Shown: positions 1 to 8,153 of the stretch, piece by piece
How the letters are laid out: each line of letters opens with the position of its first letter
Position numbering within the stretch: the first letter of the stretch is position 1
DNA from: Dolichospermum sp. DET69
GTDB lineage: Bacteria > Cyanobacteriota > Cyanobacteriia > Cyanobacteriales > Nostocaceae
Reading direction: 5' to 3'
Assembly: GCA_017355425.1 (NCBI GenBank)
Contig: CP070233.1
Location: 4,745,501-4,809,500 of the forward strand
Length of the DNA: 64,000 nucleotides
The notes under the pieces: generated by a model
The model's database searches: none
What the model saw: only the letters and a program-made list of their open reading frames with translations
Told to the model about the DNA's origin: nothing
Translations under genes and position numbers: made by a program

Positions 1-90
1 TTTTTCTTTTATTGCACCTGATGGTTATTTTTGGAATATAGTGGAAGGCAAGTAAATACAGCACTTCCTCCTATGATGAGGTAAATCATA

Positions 91-120
91 GCCCCCTCCT
101 CGCAAGCGGGGAGGGGGTTT
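91..120. repeat. G/C-rich palindromic repeat
   Basis: A hairpin of about 30 bases: a run of C and T ending in CCTCC, then GCAAGC, then GGGGAGGGGG and a T run. The same kind of hairpin recurs near 51285 and at 63674-63703, so this is a dispersed repeat. With its T tail it could also end transcription entering from the left edge. Confidence 0.6.
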
Positions 121-162
121 AGTTACCAATTTAAATATTTTGAAAATTCAAGGAAATATAGA

Positions 163-975
163 ATGATACCACAATCTCAACTAGTAGATGTTCAACAATG
201 GATTAAAACCCGTGCTTCTCTAAATCCTAACGAATCTAATTTTCTGAGTTGGACAGGGAATATTTATAGTTTTATTCCTGGAGAAAAACGACAATTATTA
301 TTTAAAATTGTGGGAATGAGCGTGAGTCGTTGTATTGCTACTAGTGAAAATAGTTGGGATTTTACTTCTAGAGAATTAACTTATTACCTCAACCCAGAAA
401 CAAAAGAGATTTTACATAAATGGGAAAACCCTTGGACAAAAGAAATAGTTCCAGTCATGCACGTTGCTAATAGTCCTGTTCAGGGTCAATTTAAAGGTAA
501 ATTACCTGTACAATTAGAAGGAGAAAAAACTAATTTTGTCTTTGATATCTTTCCTGATTATCCCAATCCTCTAGCTGAAAATCCCGAATTTGCTGATTAT
601 TGTTCAGGGGGAATTTACCAAGCAGCAGAATTATTTAAAATCTCTGTTTCTACAGTAGATTTAGAGAATTTAGAATTAAATTCCGTTACACAATTAAGCC
701 TATCTTGGGATAGAATTGGACAATGGTTGCCTTGGATGAAAATGGGTAAGCATCCTGGTTATTTAATTTATAGTGCTACAGGTAATAAAGTTAGCGATTT
801 TACAAAATTACACCCAATTTTACAACGGGAAATAAATACTCGCCTTCCTTTATATAAAGCAGCACCAAAAAGTTATATTGAGGGGGAAGATATGACATCT
901 TGGCTTTATTTTCAAAAGCATTTTTCCGCATATTTAGCTGGAGAAACATTCCCCATAGCAGCAGAGGAAGTTTAA
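163..975 (+). CDS. DUF1838 family protein
   Basis: A 270-residue protein whose central part (about residues 45-150) matches my memory of the DUF1838 family: an SRCIA stretch, a 'SRELTYYLNPETKEIL' segment and a W-x-NPWT motif. There is no signal peptide or membrane segment, so a cytoplasmic location is likely. The reaction is unknown. DUF1838 proteins are widespread in cyanobacteria and fungi, sometimes next to steroid- or lipid-like metabolism genes. The ATG at 163 is the first start after an AT-rich leader. The neighbouring pentapeptide gene converges on it from the other strand with a gap of only a few bases. Confidence 0.7.
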   Translation: MIPQSQLVDVQQWIKTRASLNPNESNFLSWTGNIYSFIPGEKRQLLFKIVGMSVSRCIATSENSWDFTSRELTYYLNPETKEILHKWENPWTKEIVPVMHVANSPVQGQFKGKLPVQLEGEKTNFVFDIFPDYPNPLAENPEFADYCSGGIYQAAELFKISVSTVDLENLELNSVTQLSLSWDRIGQWLPWMKMGKHPGYLIYSATGNKVSDFTKLHPILQREINTRLPLYKAAPKSYIEGEDMTSWLYFQKHFSAYLAGETFPIAAEEV

Positions 976-979
976 TTAA

Positions 980-1348
980 TTACAACTTTTGCATATTGTG
1001 ACTAAGAGGATCAAAATTTCGAGGAAATTGGGTGCTTTCATCATAATATGCGCGATGTAAATTGGCTCCGTACAACTTAGTATAATGCAGCCTAGCACCT
1101 CGAAGATTTGCTTCAGCGAGATTGACACCAGATAAATTTGCTTTAGTCAAATTTGCCTTTGCTAAATTCGCGCTACTCAAATTTGCTCCCCAGAGTTTAG
1201 CTTTAGCTAAGTTAGCTTCACTTAAATCTGCTCCCCATAAATTAATTCCTGGTAAATAGGCATTAATTAGTTTAGCTTTGACTAATTTACCACAAACAAA
1301 ATATCTTTCTCCTGCAAGATAACGCCGTTTTAGTTCCTCAGTTTCCAT
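980..1348 (-). CDS. Pentapeptide repeat protein
   Basis: A 122-residue protein. About residues 27-100 are made of A(N/D)LxxA-type pentapeptides (for example ANLAKAKLWG, ANLTKANLSG), which fold as a right-handed quadrilateral beta helix. The N-terminus (ELKRRYLAGER) is the short helical cap common to small cyanobacterial members, and the C-terminal 20 residues leave the repeat. There is no signal peptide. Many such paralogues exist per cyanobacterial genome and most have no assigned role. The fold is certain from the sequence; the function is not. Confidence 0.85.
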   Translation of the reverse strand: METEELKRRYLAGERYFVCGKLVKAKLINAYLPGINLWGADLSEANLAKAKLWGANLSSANLAKANLTKANLSGVNLAEANLRGARLHYTKLYGANLHRAYYDESTQFPRNFDPLSHNMQKL

Positions 1349-1987
1349 ATCTTGTTAACCTACTTGAGCAACAAAACCTCTATCTTCAGAATACTTCCTA
1401 AGTTGTTTGTTGACATTTTATCAGCACAAAAATTTTTGTCTATATAAACTTACATAGTATTATTAAACATGAGTAAATTCATAATACTTCTACGAATGCC
1501 ACTATTTTACACATAAAAAACGCCTGGGTTTTTAACCCAAGCGTTCCCCGTATAACTTTCTACCAATTCACTATAATTGTGACATTTGAAACCTGCGACT
1601 CAAATAACAGGAAGTATAAGCAGCGCCAGGGAAATTGTAACAAATATAATATGAAGTGGTATCACTCCTTGCATTTATCAAGAATATCCCTTTTAAAATC
1701 GAATGACTAGTGTAGAGAGTGACACTTTCTTAACTGACCCTAGTTAAAAATGAATCCTGGTAGATAGTAGCTAATAAAACACAGCTAAATAGTAAATAGC
1801 GGAGTATTTCCGTAGTTAAATGCCAGAAATGGTTTAAAATCTGTAATAGACAGTGTTTTATATTTTTGTTGAAGAAGATCCTTTTTCTTGACTCCTTCTT
1901 CCTTCTTCCTGACTCGGTGACTCCTGACTCCTTCTCCTGTTCGATAAAACAATAAAGTAACAAGTATAAAATTTACAAAAAACAGTT
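1349..1987. other. Intergenic region with one hairpin
   Basis: About 640 bases without a convincing gene. A stem-loop at 1519-1545 (AACGC-TGGGTT pairing with AACCCA-GCGTT) looks like a bidirectional terminator or dispersed repeat. Near 1890-1935 there are repeated GACTCC / CTCCT words of the short-tandem-repeat kind seen across the window. A short open frame on the minus strand here has no coding character. Confidence 0.5.
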
Positions 1988-2353
1988 ATGGCACTCAAAC
2001 GGTTTATTATTGAAATGGGCATGGGTATAGACCAACACGGACAAGAACCGACAGTAGCAGCAGCAAGAGCAGTTAGGAATGCGATCGCTCATAATGCCTT
2101 ACTTGGTATCATGGAAGTAGCAGGATTAAAAGATCCCAATGAAATGATTATCGAAGTCAAAATTGCAGTTCCCTATCCCGAACAAGTACGAGAAGCAGAA
2201 GTATTAGCTGTTCTTCCCTTTGGTCAAAAAACGCTCATATTAGAAGCAGGGGGAATGGTAGTTGATGGTTTAGCAATTGCTGCTCTCAACGATAAAAATG
2301 ACGAAATGTTAATAGCTGTAGCCGCAGTTACAGTTTTTGTCGAAATTGGATAA
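1988..2353 (+). CDS. Lin0512 family conserved protein
   Basis: A 121-residue protein that resembles the Lin0512 family (TIGR02058): an N-terminal KRFIIEMGMGIDQHGQ stretch, an AAxRAVRNAIAHNAL helix, and a hydrophobic C-terminal half with repeated A/V-rich strands. The members I recall are small soluble proteins of unknown function. The conserved GxDxHGQ-like segment and an internal PYP motif are visible. It stands alone, with about 110 bases to the next gene on the same strand. The ATG at 1988 follows an AT-rich leader and matches the expected family N-terminus. Confidence 0.7.
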   Translation: MALKRFIIEMGMGIDQHGQEPTVAAARAVRNAIAHNALLGIMEVAGLKDPNEMIIEVKIAVPYPEQVREAEVLAVLPFGQKTLILEAGGMVVDGLAIAALNDKNDEMLIAVAAVTVFVEIG

Positions 2354-2464
2354 TTAATCTGAAAATATTGATTTTGTCTGGATTTTATGAGCTAAACTAG
2401 AAACACTGGGATCATCTCTGGCAGTAACTTTTCTAAATTATACATCTACAAAACTCCAGCGAAA

Positions 2465-2803
2465 ATGTCTCAAGATCCTCAAAAATCATCTGAAATCCAA
2501 GAAATAATTGGACTAAAATCACAACACTTTGCTGACTTAATTAGAACCGCACAATTAATTTTTGATCCGACTGCGGGAGTTACCGGCAGAAATGTAAAAA
2601 TTGATTGGCAAGATTTTGGCATCCCTCGGAATATAGAGGATAATCTCAGATTTATTGGTGAAGAGTTTCAATATGCTTCTCCCCATATTCCAGTTGATGT
2701 GATCTGGGGTAAATTAACGACAGAAACTCGAATTTGGTTTTTGAAAAATAAAGACCAATTGTGGCAATTTGAAGAAATTTTACCTGCACTTGACGAAGAT
2801 TAA
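2465..2803 (+). CDS. Conserved hypothetical protein
   Basis: A 112-residue acidic protein that I do not recognise beyond a general cyanobacterial look. There is no signal peptide, membrane segment or cysteine motif. The sequence has an amphipathic N-terminal helix (IIGLKSQHFADLIRTAQL), a central Gly-rich turn and a tryptophan-containing C-terminus ending in acidic residues. The coding call rests on a full-length open frame, plausible composition and position in a same-strand run of genes. It ends about 75 bases before the likely start of the DUF3859 gene. Confidence 0.55.
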   Translation: MSQDPQKSSEIQEIIGLKSQHFADLIRTAQLIFDPTAGVTGRNVKIDWQDFGIPRNIEDNLRFIGEEFQYASPHIPVDVIWGKLTTETRIWFLKNKDQLWQFEEILPALDED

Positions 2804-2878
2804 CTATTGCCAAAAATGCTTTTTTATAGTAGGATATATAAATTTTGTATCCTACTTATTTACTGGAAAATTAAGTTT

Positions 2879-3418
2879 ATGAAAATCCTAAATTCCCAGG
2901 TTTTAGTAGTTTCTTTGTCTTTGATAGTGCCTATAATAACTCCAGCTTTAAATAAGTCTAGTATGGCTTTAGCAGCAATTACAACAAAATATGATCAGTC
3001 AATTATTAATCAGCAAATAGTTGTTAATAAAAGTGAATTTGGAGTGAAGGTAGTCAGCGCAGAAGGAAAAGTGAATTTTTTCCCAACCACTACAGTTCCC
3101 CTAAAAGAAGGTGATGCTTATGGTTGGAGAATTACACTTGATAACTATCAAGGTAACGTTAAAGGTACAGTTAAATGGCGCGAAGTTTTAACTTTACCAC
3201 AAGCTCCGGAAACTTGGACAACAGAAAATAATAAAAATTTCTCTATATCAAAAGATGGCAAAACAGCAATTTCCCAGCGCACTGCAACACCTGTTAATGG
3301 TGTAATTGAAAATTTCTGGACTATTTCTCCTGGAGATCCTTTGGGTAAACATCAAATAGAAGTCTATATTGATGAACGTTTGATTGGTACTTTTGTATTT
3401 GAAATAGTCCCATTTTAA
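2879..3418 (+). CDS. DUF3859 domain secreted protein
   Basis: The start is placed at the ATG at 2879, because translation from there opens with a signal peptide (MKILNSQVLVVSLSLIVPII, hydrophobic core then AxA region); starts further upstream add an unlikely leader. The mature part (about 130 residues) matches the DUF3859 family: GDAYGWRITL, a VKWREVLTLP stretch, and a C-terminal PGDPLGKHQIEVYI / FVFEIV strand pair typical of a small beta sandwich. It is probably periplasmic or surface exposed. The function is unknown. Confidence 0.7.
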   Translation: MKILNSQVLVVSLSLIVPIITPALNKSSMALAAITTKYDQSIINQQIVVNKSEFGVKVVSAEGKVNFFPTTTVPLKEGDAYGWRITLDNYQGNVKGTVKWREVLTLPQAPETWTTENNKNFSISKDGKTAISQRTATPVNGVIENFWTISPGDPLGKHQIEVYIDERLIGTFVFEIVPF

Positions 3419-3470
3419 AATGATAGTTTTGTGCTAAATATAAACATAGTATCTTTTTTATAGACTAATT

Positions 3471-4157
3471 ATGTCAATCACATCTTACATTTTTCTAGCT
3501 GGTGCTAGTCGCGGTGTTGGTCAAGAAATTGCTAAATATTTGACAGCACAACAAATTCAAGTTAAGGCACTTTTGAGAACAGAAGCTGCTGCTGTGGAAG
3601 CGAAAGCAATGGGTATTTATCCAGTTTTAGGAGATGCGTTAAATGTGGCTGATGTGGAACAGGCAATTTTAAGAACTGAACCTATTCAAGCCGTTATCAG
3701 TACATTAGGAGGTTTACCTACAGATAATATCAAACCTGATTATATTGGTAATAAAAACCTCATTGATGCCGCCGTAAAAGCGGGAGTACAAAAGTTTATT
3801 CTGGTAACTTCCATTGGTTGTGGTGATAGTGTTGCCGCTTTACCTCCCCAAGCTTTAGAAGCACTCAAACCAGTTTTAATTGAAAAAGAAAAAGCAGAAC
3901 AATATTTAATTACCAGCGGACTTAACTATACAATTATTCGTCCTGGTGGTTTAAAATCGGCACCAGCAACCAATAACGGAATTATCACCGAAAATCCCCA
4001 GATTGTGGGGACTATTCATCGTGCAGATGTTGCCAAATTAGTTTGTCGCTGTTTAAATTCTGCTCATACTAATAATAAGGTTTTTTCAGCCATAGATCGG
4101 AATATGATATATCCTGGATTACCGGAGTTTGTCGAATTTAATTTAGAGGATGTTTGA
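3471..4157 (+). CDS. NAD(P)-binding SDR-like oxidoreductase
   Basis: A 228-residue Rossmann protein of the NAD(P)H-binding / atypical SDR type. The dinucleotide motif GASRGVGQ is at residues 12-19, a second basic strand (ALLRTEAAA) follows, then VISTLGG and the ILVTSIGCGDS strand. The C-terminal half has the TIIRPGGL motif shared with NmrA/YwnB-like proteins. It lacks a clear YxxxK dyad, so it may be a redox sensor or reductase rather than a classical dehydrogenase. It stands alone on the plus strand and is followed by a palindromic repeat. Confidence 0.75.
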   Translation: MSITSYIFLAGASRGVGQEIAKYLTAQQIQVKALLRTEAAAVEAKAMGIYPVLGDALNVADVEQAILRTEPIQAVISTLGGLPTDNIKPDYIGNKNLIDAAVKAGVQKFILVTSIGCGDSVAALPPQALEALKPVLIEKEKAEQYLITSGLNYTIIRPGGLKSAPATNNGIITENPQIVGTIHRADVAKLVCRCLNSAHTNNKVFSAIDRNMIYPGLPEFVEFNLEDV

Positions 4158-4182
4158 GAAGTTCTCTTGTCGGTATCAAAAG

Positions 4183-4268
4183 TTTTAGATCCCTCTAAAT
4201 CTCCCTTAAAAAGGGAGACTTTGATGACCGTTCCCCCTTTTTTAAGGGGGGTTAGGGGGGATCTAAAA
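4183..4268. repeat. Palindromic intergenic element
   Basis: The ends TTTTAGATCC and GGATCTAAAA are inverted copies. Inside, CTCCCTTAAAAAGGGAG and CCCCCTTTTTTAAGGGGGG form further stems. It is about 86 bases long, has no gene, and resembles the short palindromic repeats common between cyanobacterial genes. It sits downstream of the SDR gene and could also act as a terminator. Confidence 0.7.
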
Positions 4269-4375
4269 GTGCCTAAAGTCACAGCAAAACACTTTATGAC
4301 TACACCACGCAAGCTATCAAACATCCTCTTAGATTAGTTGCTGTTGATGTTGAGGACTAAAGTCCTCACTACTAA

Positions 4376-6214
4376 TTAAACAGAAAATACTACTCGAAAC
4401 CCACACATTCTCAAACCACCGTCTGCTTCGTTCCAACTTCTACTAGCACTGCGACAAAGTTCTGCACTAAAATTCCATGCACCACCTCTTAAAACTCGAC
4501 GATGTTGATCACCGCCATCTTCCCATACAGTACCATCTGTAGGTGCGTCATTATAGTTATTATGCCAAGAATCTGCACACCATTCCCACACTAAACCGTG
4601 CATATCATATAAACCAAAAGCATTAGCAACTTCAAAATAACCAACATGAGTTGTTTCTTTCCGAAATCTACTTTTTGGTTCTACAGAATAAGTATCACTA
4701 CCGCTACAGTTAATTAAATCAGAAGTAATTGTTTCTCCAAAATGAAAAGATGTGGTAGTTCCCGCACGACAAGCATACTCCCATTCTGCTTCACTAGGTA
4801 AACGATATTGTCTCCCAGTTTTAATTGCCAATCTTGCACAAAATTCCACAGCTTCATACCAAGAAACATTTTCTACTGGCAGATTTGCACCTTTAAATTT
4901 TGATGGATTAGGGGGCAATGCTTGTTTAACTTCAGGTAAAGCTGCTACTGTTCTCCACTGTAATTGAGTAATAGGATATTTAGTTATAAAAAACGGTGGA
5001 ACTATGACTTCATGTTGAGGACGTTCATCATCATCACCTTCACAACTCAGAGAACCCATGATAAAATTCCCACTGGGAATTGATACCATTTCTAAAGTTG
5101 TATTTCTGCCTAATTCTTCGGCAAAATATTTAGTATTCCGTCTATCACGGTTAACTTCTCTCCCAGAAGTATCTACCGTAATCACATAATAATCAAAGTT
5201 GTACAAGAGAGGTAAGGGAACAGTTATTTTTATTGGAGGTGGTGGTGTTAATGGTGGTTGAGGAAAGGAAGGAAATTTGATGGCTACGGGAGATTTAGGA
5301 AAGTTTAAATCATCCAAAACATCCATTGCTGACTGATATCTATCACTAGCAAAATGTTGAAGTAATTTATTTAATATTTGCTTTAATTCATCGCTAATAG
5401 TAATTTTTTTGATTCGTAAACGTTTTTCCCATAACCATTTAGCATTCATCGCATCATAAAGATGATCTTGAAGTTGTCCATAATCATCTTGTAATGGTAA
5501 ATCTTGAGTTAATAACCGCACACAAGTGACACCCAAAGCATATAAATCACTCGCTTGACAAGCAAACCCGGCCATTTGTTCTGTCGGTGCATAACCAAGG
5601 GTATAAATAGCCGTAGCTTGTCTAGCTATACTGGTTTGAGTAACTTGTTTCGCACCTCCAAAATCAATTAAGACGGGTTTTTTGTCACTATCCCGACGCA
5701 CAATGTTTTCTGGTTTAATATCGCGGTGAATTACATTGTGTTTGTGAACAAAATCTAAAACTGGTAACAAATCAGCTAAAAATTGCCGAACTTCGGTTTC
5801 ACTATAAGCTTGATTTTGCAATTCTTCTAGCAGAGTTTTACCAATAATAAATTCCTGCACTAAATATAAACTAGAACCTTGTTCAAAGTAAGCTAAAAGT
5901 CGCGGAATTTGGGGATGATTTTCTCCCAAATCATACAATCTAAAAGCTTCTTCTTTGAAAAATTCTGCTGCTTTAGCACGTTGTCCAGTTCCTTGAACTT
6001 GAGGAAAAAATTGCTTAATTACACAAGGTGCATTCAGTCTATCTACATCTTCAGCAGCGTAGGTTCTGCTAAACCCACCTTCACCTAATAACCTCAAAAC
6101 CCGGTAACGGTTTCGCAGCAATTCCCCAAAATTACTTTCTTGACAACTCAGACAAGATTGAGAGGTTTTCGGGTTGAAGGGGTTGGAACAATTGGGATTT
6201 TGGCAAATTTGCAT
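4376..6214 (-). CDS. Ser/Thr protein kinase with C-terminal FGE-like domain
   Basis: A 612-residue fusion. Residues 4-24 hold two CxxC/CxxxxC pairs (a zinc ribbon). The Hanks kinase domain follows: glycine loop GEGGFSRTY near 44-52, lysine in VIKQFF (K67), HRDIKPEN at 163-170, DFGGAK near 184. After a proline-rich linker (about 315-340), residues from about 380 match the formylglycine-generating enzyme / SUMF1 fold: SIPSGNFIMGS, PSEAEWEYACRAG, GLVWEWCADSW, RVLRGGAW and a closing GFRVV. Kinase motifs look intact. The FGE part lacks an obvious catalytic Cys pair, so it may bind rather than oxidise a partner. No transmembrane helix is evident. Confidence 0.9.
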   Translation of the reverse strand: MQICQNPNCSNPFNPKTSQSCLSCQESNFGELLRNRYRVLRLLGEGGFSRTYAAEDVDRLNAPCVIKQFFPQVQGTGQRAKAAEFFKEEAFRLYDLGENHPQIPRLLAYFEQGSSLYLVQEFIIGKTLLEELQNQAYSETEVRQFLADLLPVLDFVHKHNVIHRDIKPENIVRRDSDKKPVLIDFGGAKQVTQTSIARQATAIYTLGYAPTEQMAGFACQASDLYALGVTCVRLLTQDLPLQDDYGQLQDHLYDAMNAKWLWEKRLRIKKITISDELKQILNKLLQHFASDRYQSAMDVLDDLNFPKSPVAIKFPSFPQPPLTPPPPIKITVPLPLLYNFDYYVITVDTSGREVNRDRRNTKYFAEELGRNTTLEMVSIPSGNFIMGSLSCEGDDDERPQHEVIVPPFFITKYPITQLQWRTVAALPEVKQALPPNPSKFKGANLPVENVSWYEAVEFCARLAIKTGRQYRLPSEAEWEYACRAGTTTSFHFGETITSDLINCSGSDTYSVEPKSRFRKETTHVGYFEVANAFGLYDMHGLVWEWCADSWHNNYNDAPTDGTVWEDGGDQHRRVLRGGAWNFSAELCRSASRSWNEADGGLRMCGFRVVFSV

Positions 6215-6301
6215 GAATGTTGAGAAAATAGGATCTTGTCAAAATTCAGCCCCAATATTATTAAGTTGTCAAAACGATATTTATTACTGTGAGAAAAATT
6301 A

Positions 6302-7190
6302 TCTGAACTATGATTTACTTGATTTAGATGATTATTGTGATTTAAATTAGAGAGATTCAAAAATCATCCTCATCACAAAAATCACAGTCTGAACTATGAT
6401 TTATTTGATTTAGATGATTATTGTGATTTAAATTAGAGAGATTCAAAAATCATCCTCATCACAAAAATCACAGTCTGAACTATGATTTACTTGATTTAGA
6501 TGATTATTGTGATTTAAATTAGAGAAATTTAAAAATCATCCTGATCACAAAAATCACAGTCTGAACTATGATTTACTTGATTTAGATGATTATTGTGATT
6601 TAAATTAGAGAAATTTAAAAATCATCCTGATCACAAAAATCACAGTCTGAACTATGATTTACTTGATTTAGATGATTATTGTGATTTAAATTAGAGAAAT
6701 TTAAAAATCATCCTGATCACAAAAATCACAAAAATCACAAAAATCATAGTTCAGACGATGATTAGAGAGATTTAAAAATCATCCTCATCACAAAAATCAC
6801 AAAAATCATAGTTCAGACGATGATTAGAGAAATCCCCAAATCATCCTCATCACAAAAATCACAAAAATCATAGTTCAGACGATGATTAGAGAGATTTAAA
6901 AATCATCCTCATCACAAAAATCACAAAAATAATAGTTCAGACGATGATTAGAGAAATCCCCAAATCATCCTCATCACAAAAATCACAAAAATCATAGTTC
7001 AGACGATGATTAGAGAAATCCCCAAATCATCCTCATCACAAAAATCACAAAAATCATAGTTCAGACGATGATTAGAGAAATCCCCAAATCATCCTCATCA
7101 CAAAAATCACAAAAATCATAGTTCAGACGATGATTAGAGAAATCCCCAAATCATCCTCATCACAAAAATCACAAAAATCATAGTTCAGAT
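6302..7190. repeat. Tandem repeat array, 86-bp then 62-bp units
   Basis: Five consecutive 86-base units begin at 6302, 6388, 6474, 6560 and 6646. From 6749 the array changes to 62-base units at 6749, 6811, 6873, 6935, 6997, 7059, 7121 and a partial unit at 7183. The two unit types share the block from ATTAGAGA to ATCACAAAAATCAC. A 15-base word, AATCATAGTTCAGAC, is present in the 62-base units and as its exact reverse complement in the 86-base units. Units carry AATCATC / GATGATT pairs that could fold. There are no unique spacers, so it is not a CRISPR array. It fills the gap between the kinase and protoglobin promoters. Confidence 0.95.
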
Positions 7191-7521
7191 TATTTATGAA
7201 TAACACTATCAGCAGGAAAAATCTGTGTTGTTTGTTGCACAGATTCTAGCTTTTTTTTTGAATATGGTTCAGTTACTCCTTTAGGACTCGCAGAATATAG
7301 ATTAAATGAACCAGGTATCCCTTACAAGACCGTAGGTATAGACGCAAAGGAAACGAAGGAAGGAAAGAAAAGTTTTGGACGAATATAATTAATAGGGAAT
7401 ATGTATCATTTTATAACTATCTTCACAACTTCTTCAAGTTTCTGATTTAACCTAAAGGTAGATAGAATGCAACTGTTTACAAGACAAATACATCAAAAAA
7501 TACTTATATCAAGGATGACTT
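7191..7521. other. Upstream region of the protoglobin gene
   Basis: About 330 bases with no recognisable gene. A direct repeat fragment of the 'attaaatgaacca' family and a purine-rich GAAGGAAGG stretch are present near 7300-7370. I see no confident promoter. Confidence 0.3.
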
Positions 7522-8073
7522 ATGGATACTCTGGCATTTATGACCACAATGGAAAATAGATTTAGTTTCACCGCTGAAGATAAATCTATTTTGAAAGCAA
7601 ATGCTGCTTGGGGTGCGGAAATTGCAGGGGAAATGGCGGAACATTTCTATGGATATTTAGGGCGTGATCCAGAAATGAATGCCATTATTAATGCTAGTGA
7701 AGGCAGAATTCAGCGGCTTACAGATACATTTATCAAATGGTTTGGCGAAATGTTTACCGGAATTGATGATTGGGGTGCTGTTTATGCCCAACGGCGTTGG
7801 CAAATTGGGGTAGTTCATGTAAAGGTGGGAATTCAACCCCAGCATATAGTTCCCGCCATGTCTACCGTCATTCATGAAGTCGCAAAAAAGCTGAAAGCTG
7901 AGGGTAAATCAGAGGATTTAAAAGATGCTTTAGGGCGAATCTGTATGATTGATTTAGCTTTTATCGAACAGTCTTATGTAGATGTTTCCGCCTCCGCTGT
8001 GTTAAAAGAAACGGGTTGGTCTTCCGCCTTATTAAAGCGATTAATTAGCACAGGTGCAGCATCAATATCTTAG
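7522..8073 (+). CDS. Protoglobin-domain heme protein
   Basis: A 183-residue single-domain protein of the globin-sensor/protoglobin family. Features are FTAEDKSILKA at the pre-A helix, a WFGEMF helix, and RRWQIGVVHVKVGI, in which His99 is the likely proximal heme ligand. The C-terminal helices (IDLAFIEQSYVD) complete the fold. There is no output domain (no MCP or GGDEF), so it is a stand-alone sensor or gas-binding protein, expected to bind O2, NO or CO in the cytoplasm. A second Met lies a few residues in, but the family N-terminus favours the first. The neighbouring genes do not suggest a partner. Confidence 0.85.
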   Translation: MDTLAFMTTMENRFSFTAEDKSILKANAAWGAEIAGEMAEHFYGYLGRDPEMNAIINASEGRIQRLTDTFIKWFGEMFTGIDDWGAVYAQRRWQIGVVHVKVGIQPQHIVPAMSTVIHEVAKKLKAEGKSEDLKDALGRICMIDLAFIEQSYVDVSASAVLKETGWSSALLKRLISTGAASIS

Positions 8074-8153
8074 GTGACAGGGAACAGGGAACAGGTTACG
8101 CAGAAAGAATCTTCTTCCTTCTTCTAAACTCCTGACTCCTGACTCCTATATCT

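Noticed and set aside
1730-1963. 77-codon minus-strand frame
   Set aside because: Low-complexity Lys/Arg/Ser stretch made by GACTCC repeats; no ribosome-binding site or family match.
4064-4324. Minus-strand frame across the palindromic element after the SDR gene
   Set aside because: It consists of palindrome sequence and the reverse strand of the SDR gene; no protein features.
6302-7190. CRISPR array
   Set aside because: Units are directly adjacent or overlap in sequence with no unique spacers, the whole unit repeats, and no cas genes are nearby.
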